64,000 bases of DNA. Source: Roseiarcus sp963749715 (lineage in GTDB: Bacteria; Pseudomonadota; Alphaproteobacteria; Rhizobiales; Beijerinckiaceae). The stretch is taken from positions 1 through 64,000 of the forward strand of contig CAVVNR010000014.1 in the NCBI GenBank assembly GCA_963749715.1, written 5' to 3'. The notes below the pieces were generated by a model. The model was not told where the DNA came from, did no database searches, and saw only the letters and a list, made by a program, of their open reading frames with translations. Positions 17,610-25,980 of this stretch are shown here, piece after piece. Positions within the stretch are counted from its first letter, which is position 1. The number at the start of each line of letters is the position of its first letter. The translations under genes and the position numbers were made by a program.

Positions 17610-19361
17610 ATGATCGAGGCGGAGCCCGGCGACGGGGAGCGAGACCCCCTGGCAGCGCCGGCGCAATTGAATTACGACTTTTCGGCTGTTCAAGGTTTTC
17701 AAGTCGTCGGCGCCGACTATCATGTCGCCGGACAAAATGCGGGCGGCGACGAGCTCTGGCGCGACGCTCTGAGGCTTGAGTTGGAAACGCGTGCGGCGCG
17801 TTTTCATCACGCCGTCGATTCGGCGATCGTGCTTTCCAGCGATGGCGTCATTCGATGGTTGGGCGATCCGATCGCGAGGCTGTCGCTCGGTGCGAGCATA
17901 TTGACCCCCGGCGCTGTAATGCTCGCTGACGAAGCCTTGCCGCCGGCGTCCCAAGACATTGTAAGAACGCGAGTCGAACTTTGGCTTGCGGCAATGACGC
18001 GGCGCATCCTCGGCCCGCTGTTTGCGCTGGAAGCGCTGCAGGAAGGATCGGAGGTCGTTCGCGATTTGGCCGGCAGGCTCTCGCGGTCGCTCGGAATATT
18101 GGAGCGCGATCAGATCAGGGCGCAAGTCAAGGCGCTCGCCCAGAACGAGCGGGCGGAGCTTAGACAACACGGCGTGCGATTCGGCGCCCTTTACATTTTC
18201 GTGCCGGCGCTGATCAAGCCCGCGGCAAGAACCCTGGCCCTGCAGTTGTGGAGCCTTCAAACCCCTGGCGACCCCGACGCGCTTGGTCCCGCGCTTGTCC
18301 AGGTTGCATCGTCCGGCAGGACCTCGCTCTCGTTCGACAAGGGGATTTCGAGGGAGGCCTATCGGGTCGCGGGCTATCGGCCGTGCGGCGAGCGCGTTGT
18401 GCGCGTGGATGTCTTGGAACGTCTCGCCGCCATTATCCGGGCGGCCATCGTCGAGAGCCAGGCCGCGGCTGCGCTTGGACGCGCGAGCCGTGGCGCCTCG
18501 AACACGTTCGTCGTCACCGGCCAAATGACGTCGTTGACCGGATGCGCGGGAGAGCAGTTCGCGTCAATTCTGCGCTCGATGGGATTTCGAAGCGCGGAGA
18601 TGAAGCGATCGGAATTTGTCGCGGCTCCGTCGACTGTTGCGCCGCCGCAAAAGTCCGAGCCCCCGTCGTCAACGGAAATTCCGGCGTCGGCGGAGAATGA
18701 CCAGGTCTCGCCTACGCTTGACGGCGATGCGGGAAGGCTTGCAGACCCGGCCAGGGCTTCGCCTCAGGCGCCGTCGACCGCTGATCCGGCCGCTTCGGAC
18801 CCCGTTCCGGCGGAGACGCTCGCCGAGAGTTTGACTTCCGACGCGCCGGACGTCGATCCCGGCGCCGCATCCGCCGCCGCGCCGGCAGCGCAGACGAGCG
18901 CAGAGGACGAAAAAAACACCGAAATGATCGTGGTATGGCGGCCAGAGAGGAATGCGCTCTCTCGCCGCCGGACCAGCGACAGGGGCGGGCGAAATCGGGG
19001 CGACGCTGCAAAACCCGAGCATTCGAGGGTCAGGCCCCCCGCCAACTCTGACCATGGCGGCCCGAGCGCGGGCGGCGGCGATGGAGGAGCGCGCCATGGG
19101 AACCGGCGCGCGGAGCGGCCCGCGACCTTAACTCAGCCGGAAGCGCACAAGGGGAGTAGGCGCTCGCCCGGAAGGGAGGATCGGCCCGGGGTGGTCCGCT
19201 CCGACGAAAAATATCGCCAAACGCCGAGCGATCGTGATATGTCGCGTCCGCATCCAGCTTCCGAGCGCCAGCCTAGGGCGAAGGTTGACCCGAACTCCCC
19301 TTTCGCCAAGCTGCTCGAGCTCAAATCGTTGCTTGAAGGACAAGCCAACAAGCGCCCTTAG
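17610..19361 (+). CDS. C-terminal part of a Suv3/HrpA-like helicase, lacking the motor domains
   Basis: Residues about 20-300 resemble the region after the RecA-like motor in the large (about 1,000-residue) rhizobial Suv3-type helicases. Examples are VDSAIVLSSDGVIRWLGDPI, LTPGAVMLADE, the L-x-GPLFALE segment, and HGVRFGALYIFVPALIKPAA. No Walker A or DExH motif is present in this frame, and the 225 bases upstream contain none either, so the N-terminal half is absent. After residue 330 the protein is low-complexity: Ala/Pro/Ser-rich, then very basic, ending LLELKSLLEGQANKRP. In relatives the order is helicase, S4-domain RNA-binding protein, fdxA, carD. The S4 gene is missing here. It is probably a nonfunctional fragment or a reduced RNA-binding protein. 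Confidence 0.7.
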   Translation: MIEAEPGDGERDPLAAPAQLNYDFSAVQGFQVVGADYHVAGQNAGGDELWRDALRLELETRAARFHHAVDSAIVLSSDGVIRWLGDPIARLSLGASILTPGAVMLADEALPPASQDIVRTRVELWLAAMTRRILGPLFALEALQEGSEVVRDLAGRLSRSLGILERDQIRAQVKALAQNERAELRQHGVRFGALYIFVPALIKPAARTLALQLWSLQTPGDPDALGPALVQVASSGRTSLSFDKGISREAYRVAGYRPCGERVVRVDVLERLAAIIRAAIVESQAAAALGRASRGASNTFVVTGQMTSLTGCAGEQFASILRSMGFRSAEMKRSEFVAAPSTVAPPQKSEPPSSTEIPASAENDQVSPTLDGDAGRLADPARASPQAPSTADPAASDPVPAETLAESLTSDAPDVDPGAASAAAPAAQTSAEDEKNTEMIVVWRPERNALSRRRTSDRGGRNRGDAAKPEHSRVRPPANSDHGGPSAGGGDGGARHGNRRAERPATLTQPEAHKGSRRSPGREDRPGVVRSDEKYRQTPSDRDMSRPHPASERQPRAKVDPNSPFAKLLELKSLLEGQANKRP

Positions 19362-19487
19362 CGAGGCGCCGACATCGTCGAGGACATCGGGCCGCGAGAG
19401 CAGTCTGAGCAACCTGGCGAAAATCCCAGAATAGATAAGGGCGGGACGGGCGTGCACCGGCCGTGAGTAATTCATGAGGAATTGGTG

Positions 19488-19826
19488 ATGACCTATGTGG
19501 TTGTAGAAAACTGCATAAAGTGCAAATATTTGGACTGCGTCGAAGTCTGCCCCGTTGATTGCTTCTACGAGGGCGAAAATATGCTGGTTATTCATCCCGA
19601 CGAGTGCATTGACTGCGGCGTGTGCGAGCCGGAATGCCCCGCGGAGGCGATCAAGCCGGACACTGAACCGGACCTGGCCTTCTGGCTCAAGCTCAATGCT
19701 GAATACGCGAAATCCTGGCCAAACATAACGAGCAAGAGGGACGCGCCGCCCGACGCCAAAGAATTCGATGGACGGGCGAACAAGTTTAGCGAATATTTCT
19801 CGCCTGAACCGGGTTCGGGCGACTAA
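19488..19826 (+). CDS. fdxA: seven-iron ferredoxin
   Basis: A 112-residue soluble ferredoxin that carries electrons at low potential. The cysteines of the [3Fe-4S] and [4Fe-4S] clusters are in CIKCKYLDCVEVCPVDC and CIDCGVCEPECP, the Azotobacter FdI arrangement. The C-terminal half (KLNAEYAKSWPNITSKRD) is typical of FdxA. ATG 19488 is preceded by GAGGA. Two upstream in-frame codons (TTG, GTG) are less likely starts. It sits between the helicase remnant and carD, the order seen across Rhizobiales. Confidence 0.96.
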   Translation: MTYVVVENCIKCKYLDCVEVCPVDCFYEGENMLVIHPDECIDCGVCEPECPAEAIKPDTEPDLAFWLKLNAEYAKSWPNITSKRDAPPDAKEFDGRANKFSEYFSPEPGSGD

Positions 19827-20082
19827 GCCCAAGCTCCGGTGGTTGGATGCGCTGTTAACCAAACGCCATCGTCGCCAAACGGCCCGCGTCATCTTCTTCT
19901 TTGATTTTTCGACGATTTTGTGATAAACGACCAATTAATCGTGGAGCGGAAGTCCAGATGCGCTCTGGGATGATAGCGTCACGATTTCGTCGACAGAGAT
20001 TCCGCTCGCTGTTTTGAAGAGCGGTGTTGGCGCATGAGCTCTAAAAGCGTGTGCGCGACGGTCGCGTTTGGAGAGTTTGACG

Positions 20083-21255
20083 ATGGCGGCGCGTAACAAG
20101 TCGAAGAAGACAACAAAATCAAAGACAAAGAAAACGCGACCCGCCTCCAGCGCGAAACCGGCGTCAAAGCGCGTCGCTAAGGGAACGTCATCGGGGGTGC
20201 GAAGTCGGGTCGGCAAGAGCAAGCCGGCGGCGAACGCGCGGACCGCGCGCAAAACTATTCGAGCGAAGATGAAAAAAGTCGTTGCGAAACCTTCGAGGCG
20301 AAAGCGGAAAACCTCCGATGCCGCAACTGCGTCGCGAGTTCGCGTCCCGGCGAAGAAGCTGGCAAAAGCCGCCTCCGCGAGGAAGGCTGCGGCTTCGAAG
20401 CGCCCAGCCAAGGCGGTGAGAAGCGCAAGCGCCGCCAAGGCGGCCGCGGCCGCGCGGGCGCGAACAAAAGAGGCGCAAGCGAAGTTGGCGGCGGAAAGCC
20501 GAGGCGCGTCGCAAACTCGGACCAACGCCGACCAGCGGCCGGCGGCTCTCGCCGGACCCAAACCGGCTCCCGCGCACAACGTTCACGCCGCCGCGGAATC
20601 GGTTGAATTGGCGCCGGCGAAATTGGCCGCGCCCGTGGCCAAAGTCCAAAAGACAGCGGGGTCGGAGGAAGCGGCCGGCAAGTCGCTCAAGCCCGCCGGT
20701 CAGCGGCAAGGTTTCAAGCTAAACGAGTTTGTTGTTTATCCCGCTCATGGGGTGGGTCAGATCGTTGCGATCGAGGAGCAGGAGGTCGTGGGTTTCAAGC
20801 TTGAGCTGTTCGTCATTAGCTTCTCGAAGGACAAGCTGACCTTGCGCGTCCCGACTTCCAAAGTTTCCGGCGTCGGCATGCGGAAAATATCCGATCCCGA
20901 TACCGCGAGACGTTCGCTCGAGATTCTGACCGGACGAGCGCGCGTCAAGCGCACGATGTGGTCGCGTCGCGCACAGGAGTACGAGACCAAGATCAATTCC
21001 GGCGACATCAACGCGATCGCCGAAGTTGTTCGCGACCTCTACCGTTCGGAGGCGCAGCCGGAGCAGTCCTACTCCGAGCGACAGCTATATGAGGCAGCCC
21101 TCGACCGGATGGTGCGCGAAATCGCGGCGGTCCAGAAGTCGAGCGAAATCGACGCCCTGAAAACTGTCGAGGCTCAACTGCAGAAGGGCCAAAGTCGAGC
21201 TCCCAAGTCGGTCGCGCCGCAAGGCGCGGCGAGCGAGATCGAACAAGCGGCTTGA
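20083..21255 (+). CDS. carD: CarD-family transcription factor with long H1-like N-terminal tail
   Basis: The CarD/TRCF RNA-polymerase-interacting domain begins at about residue 205 (NEFVVYPAHGVGQIVAIEEQ) and is followed by the helical DNA-binding part to about 370 (RARVKRTMWSRRAQEYETKI). CarD binds the RNA polymerase beta subunit and stabilises the open promoter complex. Unlike the usual 160-200-residue CarD, the first 195 or so residues are Lys/Ala/Arg-rich with repeated AKKxxKAA-like stretches, resembling histone H1 tails and likely disordered and DNA-binding. ATG 20083 has GGAGAG upstream. A TTG at 20068 is in frame but weaker. Confidence 0.92.
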   Translation: MAARNKSKKTTKSKTKKTRPASSAKPASKRVAKGTSSGVRSRVGKSKPAANARTARKTIRAKMKKVVAKPSRRKRKTSDAATASRVRVPAKKLAKAASARKAAASKRPAKAVRSASAAKAAAAARARTKEAQAKLAAESRGASQTRTNADQRPAALAGPKPAPAHNVHAAAESVELAPAKLAAPVAKVQKTAGSEEAAGKSLKPAGQRQGFKLNEFVVYPAHGVGQIVAIEEQEVVGFKLELFVISFSKDKLTLRVPTSKVSGVGMRKISDPDTARRSLEILTGRARVKRTMWSRRAQEYETKINSGDINAIAEVVRDLYRSEAQPEQSYSERQLYEAALDRMVREIAAVQKSSEIDALKTVEAQLQKGQSRAPKSVAPQGAASEIEQAA

Positions 21256-21699
21256 AAGTTCGGGTTCTGGGCTCGTTTGCGACTTCCGGCTGCTCGCGCC
21301 GCTGCTTGAGAATCGCGCCGGCTGGCGGCTGCTCGCGCGACAGGCCGCGGATCCTGGGCTCGGCGTTGTTCGGCCTTTCGGGGCAGAGTTCAATTTGTCG
21401 CATTCCATGACGGCTTGTCCAATAGCCTGTCGGTGGGTATTCCTCCTCACCTCCGCGACTTTGTGTTGGGCCGCCCTGACCGATCAGAGGGAATTCAAGA
21501 TCCGGAACGAACTGGTCGTCATCTTGGCCTGTCTCTAGAAAGAGCGCAAAAAACAGCGACGAATAGGCCGATCGCGCAATTCCCCCCCGGGGCCTGCCGC
21601 CCGCCCGCTGCTTGAACATTGCCTCATCTCCCCGCCGGATGGCCGCGTGCATTGTGACAGGATCGAGGGCGGTTGGAGGCTCATCGCCGACCCGCCCCG
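21256..21699 (+). other. 444-base gap after carD, no gene recognised
   Basis: Neither strand holds a frame with recognisable family motifs. A minus-strand frame is open from 21652 into carD, but its translation looks like antisense. Runs of C and G (for example at 21585-21592) and a gcgc-rich palindromic flavour are present, but no clear terminator hairpin with a T tract was found. Confidence 0.4.
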
Positions 21700-21978
21700 T
21701 CAGTTCATCCCTAGCGCGGCCAGATAGAGGTCGAGGACCGTCTCCTCTTCGATCCGGCTGTCGCGGTCCTGCTTTCGGATCGATACGATCTTGCGCAGGA
21801 TCTTGACGTCGAAGCCGTTCGCCTTGGCCTCGCCGTAGACGTCCTTGATGTCGCCCGAGAGCGCCTTCTTCTCCTCCTCGAGCCGCTCAATTCGCTCGAC
21901 GAAGGCGCGCAGATGGCCGGCGTTGATCTCGCCCGTTACGGTCTTGTCGGTCTTGTTCGTCTCGTTCGCTTTCGCCAT
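21700..21978 (-). CDS. gapR: GapR-family nucleoid-associated protein (DUF2312)
   Basis: A 92-residue protein with INAGHLRAFVERIERLEEEK, then KDVYGEAKANGFDVKILRK and IEEETVLDLYLAALG, the signature of GapR. GapR forms tetramers that clamp overtwisted, AT-rich DNA and helps replication and segregation in Caulobacter and relatives. The start is ATG 21978 (MAKANETNK), with a second ATG two codons upstream. A longer frame from 22173 is upstream noise. It lies 61 bases downstream of the broken amidohydrolase on the same strand. Confidence 0.93.
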   Translation of the reverse strand: MAKANETNKTDKTVTGEINAGHLRAFVERIERLEEEKKALSGDIKDVYGEAKANGFDVKILRKIVSIRKQDRDSRIEEETVLDLYLAALGMN

Positions 21979-22039
21979 TTCCATTCCATGTTCTCGCGTT
22001 TGGTAAGCGACGACGGATCGCGCCGGACGCGGCGTCGCG

Positions 22040-22952
22040 TCAAGGCGCAGCGGCGGGTTTTCCCCGGCCGCGCGCTTTCTTTGTCGTCCGGCTGCCGAAA
22101 TCCGACGGCGCGCGCATCTTGTCGTCGGCGAGAATCGGCTGCAGCAGACGGGCGAGGCGGAGGCCCCAGCCATGCGCGTCCTTCCGCTCGGCGATCAGAT
22201 CCTGCCTCACTTCGATGAGCGCATTGGCCAATCCGCGCGCAGTCGCGACCGAATCGATCGTGTCGCCCGGAAGCGCCCCGTCGTATGGCTGGTTGTCGCC
22301 GACCTCGTCGCCGACGAGATCCTTTTCCGCGATGAGCGCCTCGATCAGCGGCTTGGCTATTCGCCCGTCGCGATCCCACAGGATGCCGATCTTCCACGGT
22401 CGCGCCGCGCCGCGCATGACGGGGGTGAACGAATGGATCGAGACGATCGCCGGAGGCTCGCCCGTCGCGAGCATCGCATCGACCGTCGCCGCTATTTCCC
22501 GCCGGTAGGGCGCCCAGAAACACGCGCTGCGGCGCGCGATCTCCCGCGCACCGGCGCCAGCGTTGCCGGGCACGATCGCGCCGTCGGAAAAGCGCATGAC
22601 CAGCGTCGGATCGTCGAGGCCTCGGTTCGCGTCGATGATGAGGCGCGAATAGGTCGAGAGCACCGCCGGGGCGCCGAGCTCGGCCGCGAGCGCGCAGAGT
22701 CGAGTCCGCGGCGCCGATGTCATAGGCGATATGCCGTTCGAGCGCTTCGCGCGGCAGTCCGAGCGTTCCGTAGGCCAGTGGAATGGCGTTGGCGGCGTGG
22801 TCGCAAACGATCAGCGCCCCGGCGTCGAGCGCGCCCTGGACTGTTTCGAAGGCCGGAAATCCGCTCTCCGCCTGTTCGAGATCGATATGCGCGCTTCGGT
22901 CCATTCGCTGAGCTTCTGCCTCAAGGTTGCGGCGGCGGTGAGCTCGCTTCAT
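22040..22952 (-). pseudogene. N-formylglutamate amidohydrolase family protein, one frameshift
   Basis: The N-terminal part (22952 to about 22710) reads FETVQGALDAGALIVCDHAA and LPREALERHIAYDIGAA. The rest continues in another frame with LAAELGAPAVLSTYSRLIID, NRGLDDPTLVMRFSDGA, and IVSIHSFTPVM, all N-formylglutamate deformylase (HutG2-type) motifs. These zinc enzymes release formate from N-formylglutamate in histidine breakdown, although many genomic members act on unknown N-formyl compounds. One base change at about 22690-22715 restores a protein of about 303 residues. The ATG at 22952 overlaps the stop of the SDR gene (ATGA), so the two are translationally coupled. Confidence 0.83.
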
Positions 22953-23722
22953 CCGGCGATCGTCGCGCCGCCGTCGACGACGATCGTCTGTCCGGTCGTG
23001 AACGATCCGGCTCGTGAGGCGAGATAGACAGCCGCGCCGGCGATTTCGTCCGGCTCGCCGATCCGCCCCAGCGGCGTCGTCGCGGTGACCGCCTTCAGGG
23101 TCTCAGGGTTCTCCCACAGGGCGCGGGCGAAGTCGGTCCTGACCAGCCCCGGCGCGATGCAATTGACCCGCACATTGTGCCTGCCCCATTCGACCGCGAG
23201 ATTGCGCGCGAGCTGAAGGTCGGCGGCCTTGGAGATGTTATAGGCGCCGAGGACTTTCGAGCCCTTGAGCCCGCCGACCGACGAGACGATGATGATCGAT
23301 CCGTCCTTGCGTTCGATCATGCCCGGCGCGGCCATGTGGATGAGCCAATGGTTGGCGAGCACATTGTTCTCGAGAATCTTGCGGAATTGGGCGTCAGAGA
23401 TGCCGTCCATCGCGCCGTAATACGGATTGGAGGCCGCGTTGCAGACCAGAATGTCGATCCGCCCGAAGGCGCTCGCCGTCTCGTCGGCGAGGCGCTGCAG
23501 CTCTTCCTTGGACGAGATGTTGGCCGCGATCGGCTTCGCCGCGTCGCGCTGAACAGCGCGGTTGATGGCGCCCGCGGTCTCGGCGCAGGCCTCGGCCTTG
23601 CGCGAGGAGATGACGACGCTCGCGCCGTGCTCGGCGAGCCGCTCGGCGATGGCGCGGCCGATGCCGCGCGAGGAGCCGGTGACGATCGCCACGCGTCCGG
23701 TAAGGTCGAACAGACTGGTCAA
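22949..23722 (-). CDS. SDR family NAD(P)-dependent oxidoreductase
   Basis: A 257-residue classical short-chain dehydrogenase. The nucleotide-binding TGSSRGIGRAIAERL is at about 16, the structural NAA motif at about 94 in CNAAS, and the catalytic Ser and Tyr-Lys in IIVSSVGG and YNISK. The C-terminus TTGQTIVVDGGATIAG is typical. The CNAASNPYYG segment is similar to that of DHRS4-type carbonyl reductases. The substrate cannot be assigned. It is the first gene of an SDR - amidohydrolase - gapR run and overlaps the amidohydrolase start by 4 bases. Confidence 0.92.
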   Translation of the reverse strand: MTSLFDLTGRVAIVTGSSRGIGRAIAERLAEHGASVVISSRKAEACAETAGAINRAVQRDAAKPIAANISSKEELQRLADETASAFGRIDILVCNAASNPYYGAMDGISDAQFRKILENNVLANHWLIHMAAPGMIERKDGSIIIVSSVGGLKGSKVLGAYNISKAADLQLARNLAVEWGRHNVRVNCIAPGLVRTDFARALWENPETLKAVTATTPLGRIGEPDEIAGAAVYLASRAGSFTTGQTIVVDGGATIAG

Positions 23723-24193
23723 GGCTTCCTCCCGTCAACGGCGCCGGCCAAGCCGGCCCCAAATCTATCAAAGGCCAGCAAAGCCCGGCCAAGGCGATCA
23801 AAGACAATCAAAGGATTTTGTCCTGGATTTTCTTGGATTTCCTTGTCCGAAATCGAGCCTTTTCAAGCGGTTGCGCCGACCCCTTGGGCCATTTTTTCTT
23901 TTCGCCGGGATCCGGCGACTCAAAAACACAGCGGCGACGTGGAGTCGGCGCCCGGGTCCCGGCATTGGTCGCCGCGTCGGCTGCGCGCTGTCGATTGGCG
24001 TGGTCATGGCGATGGGCACCATAGCACGAGCTTCGATTTTCCGGAAGCAATTGCTCGGAAATCCGGACGGCCGGATCGCGGAGCGCGGACCAATTCCCGT
24101 GGCCGCGGCGGACCTGCCAGGGCGAACCGGCAGGAGCGCGGGTGGGGCGTTGTCGGCCGTTGTGCTAAAATCTGAGCGGCCCGAGGGCGCGCC
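23723..24193. other. 471-base intergenic region between divergent SDR and cyclase genes
   Basis: No frame here carries recognisable family motifs. Next to the SDR start lies a cluster of short repeated words (four CAAAG copies between 23768 and 23815) in otherwise high-GC sequence, which may be promoter or regulator DNA for the divergent genes. Nothing more specific can be supported. Confidence 0.35.
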
Positions 24194-25980
24194 GTGAACG
24201 AAAGCCGGAAGATTGCCGCGATCCTGGTCGCCGATGTCGTCGGCTACAGCCGGCTCGCGGGAGCGGACGAGGATCGCACGCTCTCGCGCCTTCGGGGGCT
24301 GCAGGAGCGACCTGATCGACCCCGCCATCGCCGCGCATCACGGGCGGATCATCAAGCGCACCGGCGACGGCTTTCTGGTCGAGTTTCGCAGCGTGGTCGA
24401 CGCGGTGCGCTGCGCGATCGAAGTGCAGAACGGCCTGGTCGAGCGCAACGCCGGCGTGCCGCCCGAGCGCCGCATCGAATTTCGCATCGGCATTCATCTC
24501 GGCGATGTCGTCGAGGAGAGCGACGGCGACCTCATGGGCGACGGCGTCAATATCGCCGCGCGGCTGGAAGGGATCGCCGAGCCGGGCGCGATCTGCCTAT
24601 CCGAGGACGCCTATCGGCAGGTCAAGGGGCGGCTCGATCTCGCGGTCACCGACCTTGGCCCGACCCAGCTCAAGAACATTGCCGAGCCGATCCGGGTCTA
24701 TTCGCTTCATGTCGGCGCGCCGGCCCAAGCGAAACCTGCGACGCAGGCGAAGCCGCCCGAAAAATCTGCGCCGCCGCGCCTGTCGATGGTCGTTTTGCCG
24801 TTCGCCAACATCGGCGGCGACCCGGACCAGGAGCATTTCGTCGACGGGGTCACGGAGAGCCTGACGACCGATCTTTCGCGCATCCGAGGCTCATTCGTGA
24901 TCGGGCGCAACACCGCTTTCACCTACAAGGGCAGAGCCGTCGATCTGAAGCAGATCGGGCGCGAGCTGAACGTCCGCTATGTCCTCGAGGGCAGCGTCCA
25001 GCGCGGCGGAAGCCGCATGCGCGTCAACGTCCAGCTCATCGACGCCGAAACGGGCAATCATCTCTGGGCCGACCGGTTCGATAAGCCGCTCACCGATCTC
25101 TTCGACATGCAGGACGAAATCGTCGCGCGCCTGGCAGGCACGCTGAATGCCCACCTGGCCGCGGCCGAGGCGCGGCGCGCAGAACATGCCCCGACCCCCG
25201 AACTCGATGGACCTCTATTTCCAGGGGCTGGCCTGGCTCAATGGGGGTCCGAGCCCAGACAATATTGCGCAAGCGCGCGGCTTTTTCGATCGCGCCCTAG
25301 CCGCCGATCCCGAGAATGTCGACGCGCTGATTGGATCGGCGCGCGCGGACGTGCGCGAGGGCGCAAATTTCTTTGTGACCGATCCGATGGGGGCCATTGC
25401 GGCAGCCGAAGCCAAGGTGACCCGAGCGTTGTCGTCGGTCCCGGACCACGCGCGCGGCCATAGGTTGTTAGGGTATGTCGAAATATTGACTAAGCGCGCT
25501 GTGCAGGGCATCGCCGAATGTGAACGCGCGTTGGAGCTGGATCGAAATCTTGCCAGCGCTCATGCCTTCATCGGACTTGGTAAGACCTTCATCGGTCGTG
25601 CCGAAGAAACAGATGCTCACATTGGTGAAGCCTTGCGCCTCAGTCCGCGCGATACTAATGGCCATACCTGGAAGGGTTTCGCGGGCATTGCGAAGAACCA
25701 CCTCGGCTCCTGGGAGGAAGCGGTCGCGTGGTTTCGACGGTCGATCGAGGCCAATCGAAATTATCCGCATCCATATTTTCACTTGGCCGTCGCCCTTGCG
25801 CAACTCGGTCGAGTGGACGAGGCCAGTTCCGCAGTCAAGGCCGGCCTCGCGCTCAACCCGGCCTTTGCCGTCTCTCGCGCCCGCGCGGCCTGGACGGCGA
25901 TGAGCGACGACCCGACGTACCTAGCAGGGACCGAGCGCATTCTCGAAGGCATGCGTAAGGCCGGAGTTCCCGAACAATGA
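24194..25980 (+). pseudogene. class III adenylate/guanylate cyclase with TolB-like and TPR C-terminus, two frameshifts
   Basis: The frame from 24194 starts RKIAAILVADVVGYSRL, with the first metal-binding Asp, then is lost at about 24298-24312. The next frame carries IIKRTGDGFLVEFRSVVDAV and GDLMGDGVNIAARLEGIAEP, the second metal Asp and the catalytic face. A TolB-like linker (MVVLPFANIGGDPDQEHFVD) follows. At about 25196-25206, in a C5 run, the frame changes again, and TPR-like repeats run from MDLYFQGLAWLN to the stop at 25980. With both shifts corrected it would be a protein of about 594 residues of a family common in rhizobia, making cAMP in response to unknown input. The stop overlaps the ATG of the PQQ dehydrogenase. 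Confidence 0.88.

Noticed and set aside
21008..21652. 214-residue minus-strand frame after carD
   Set aside because: Half of it is antisense to carD, and no motif or ribosome site was found.
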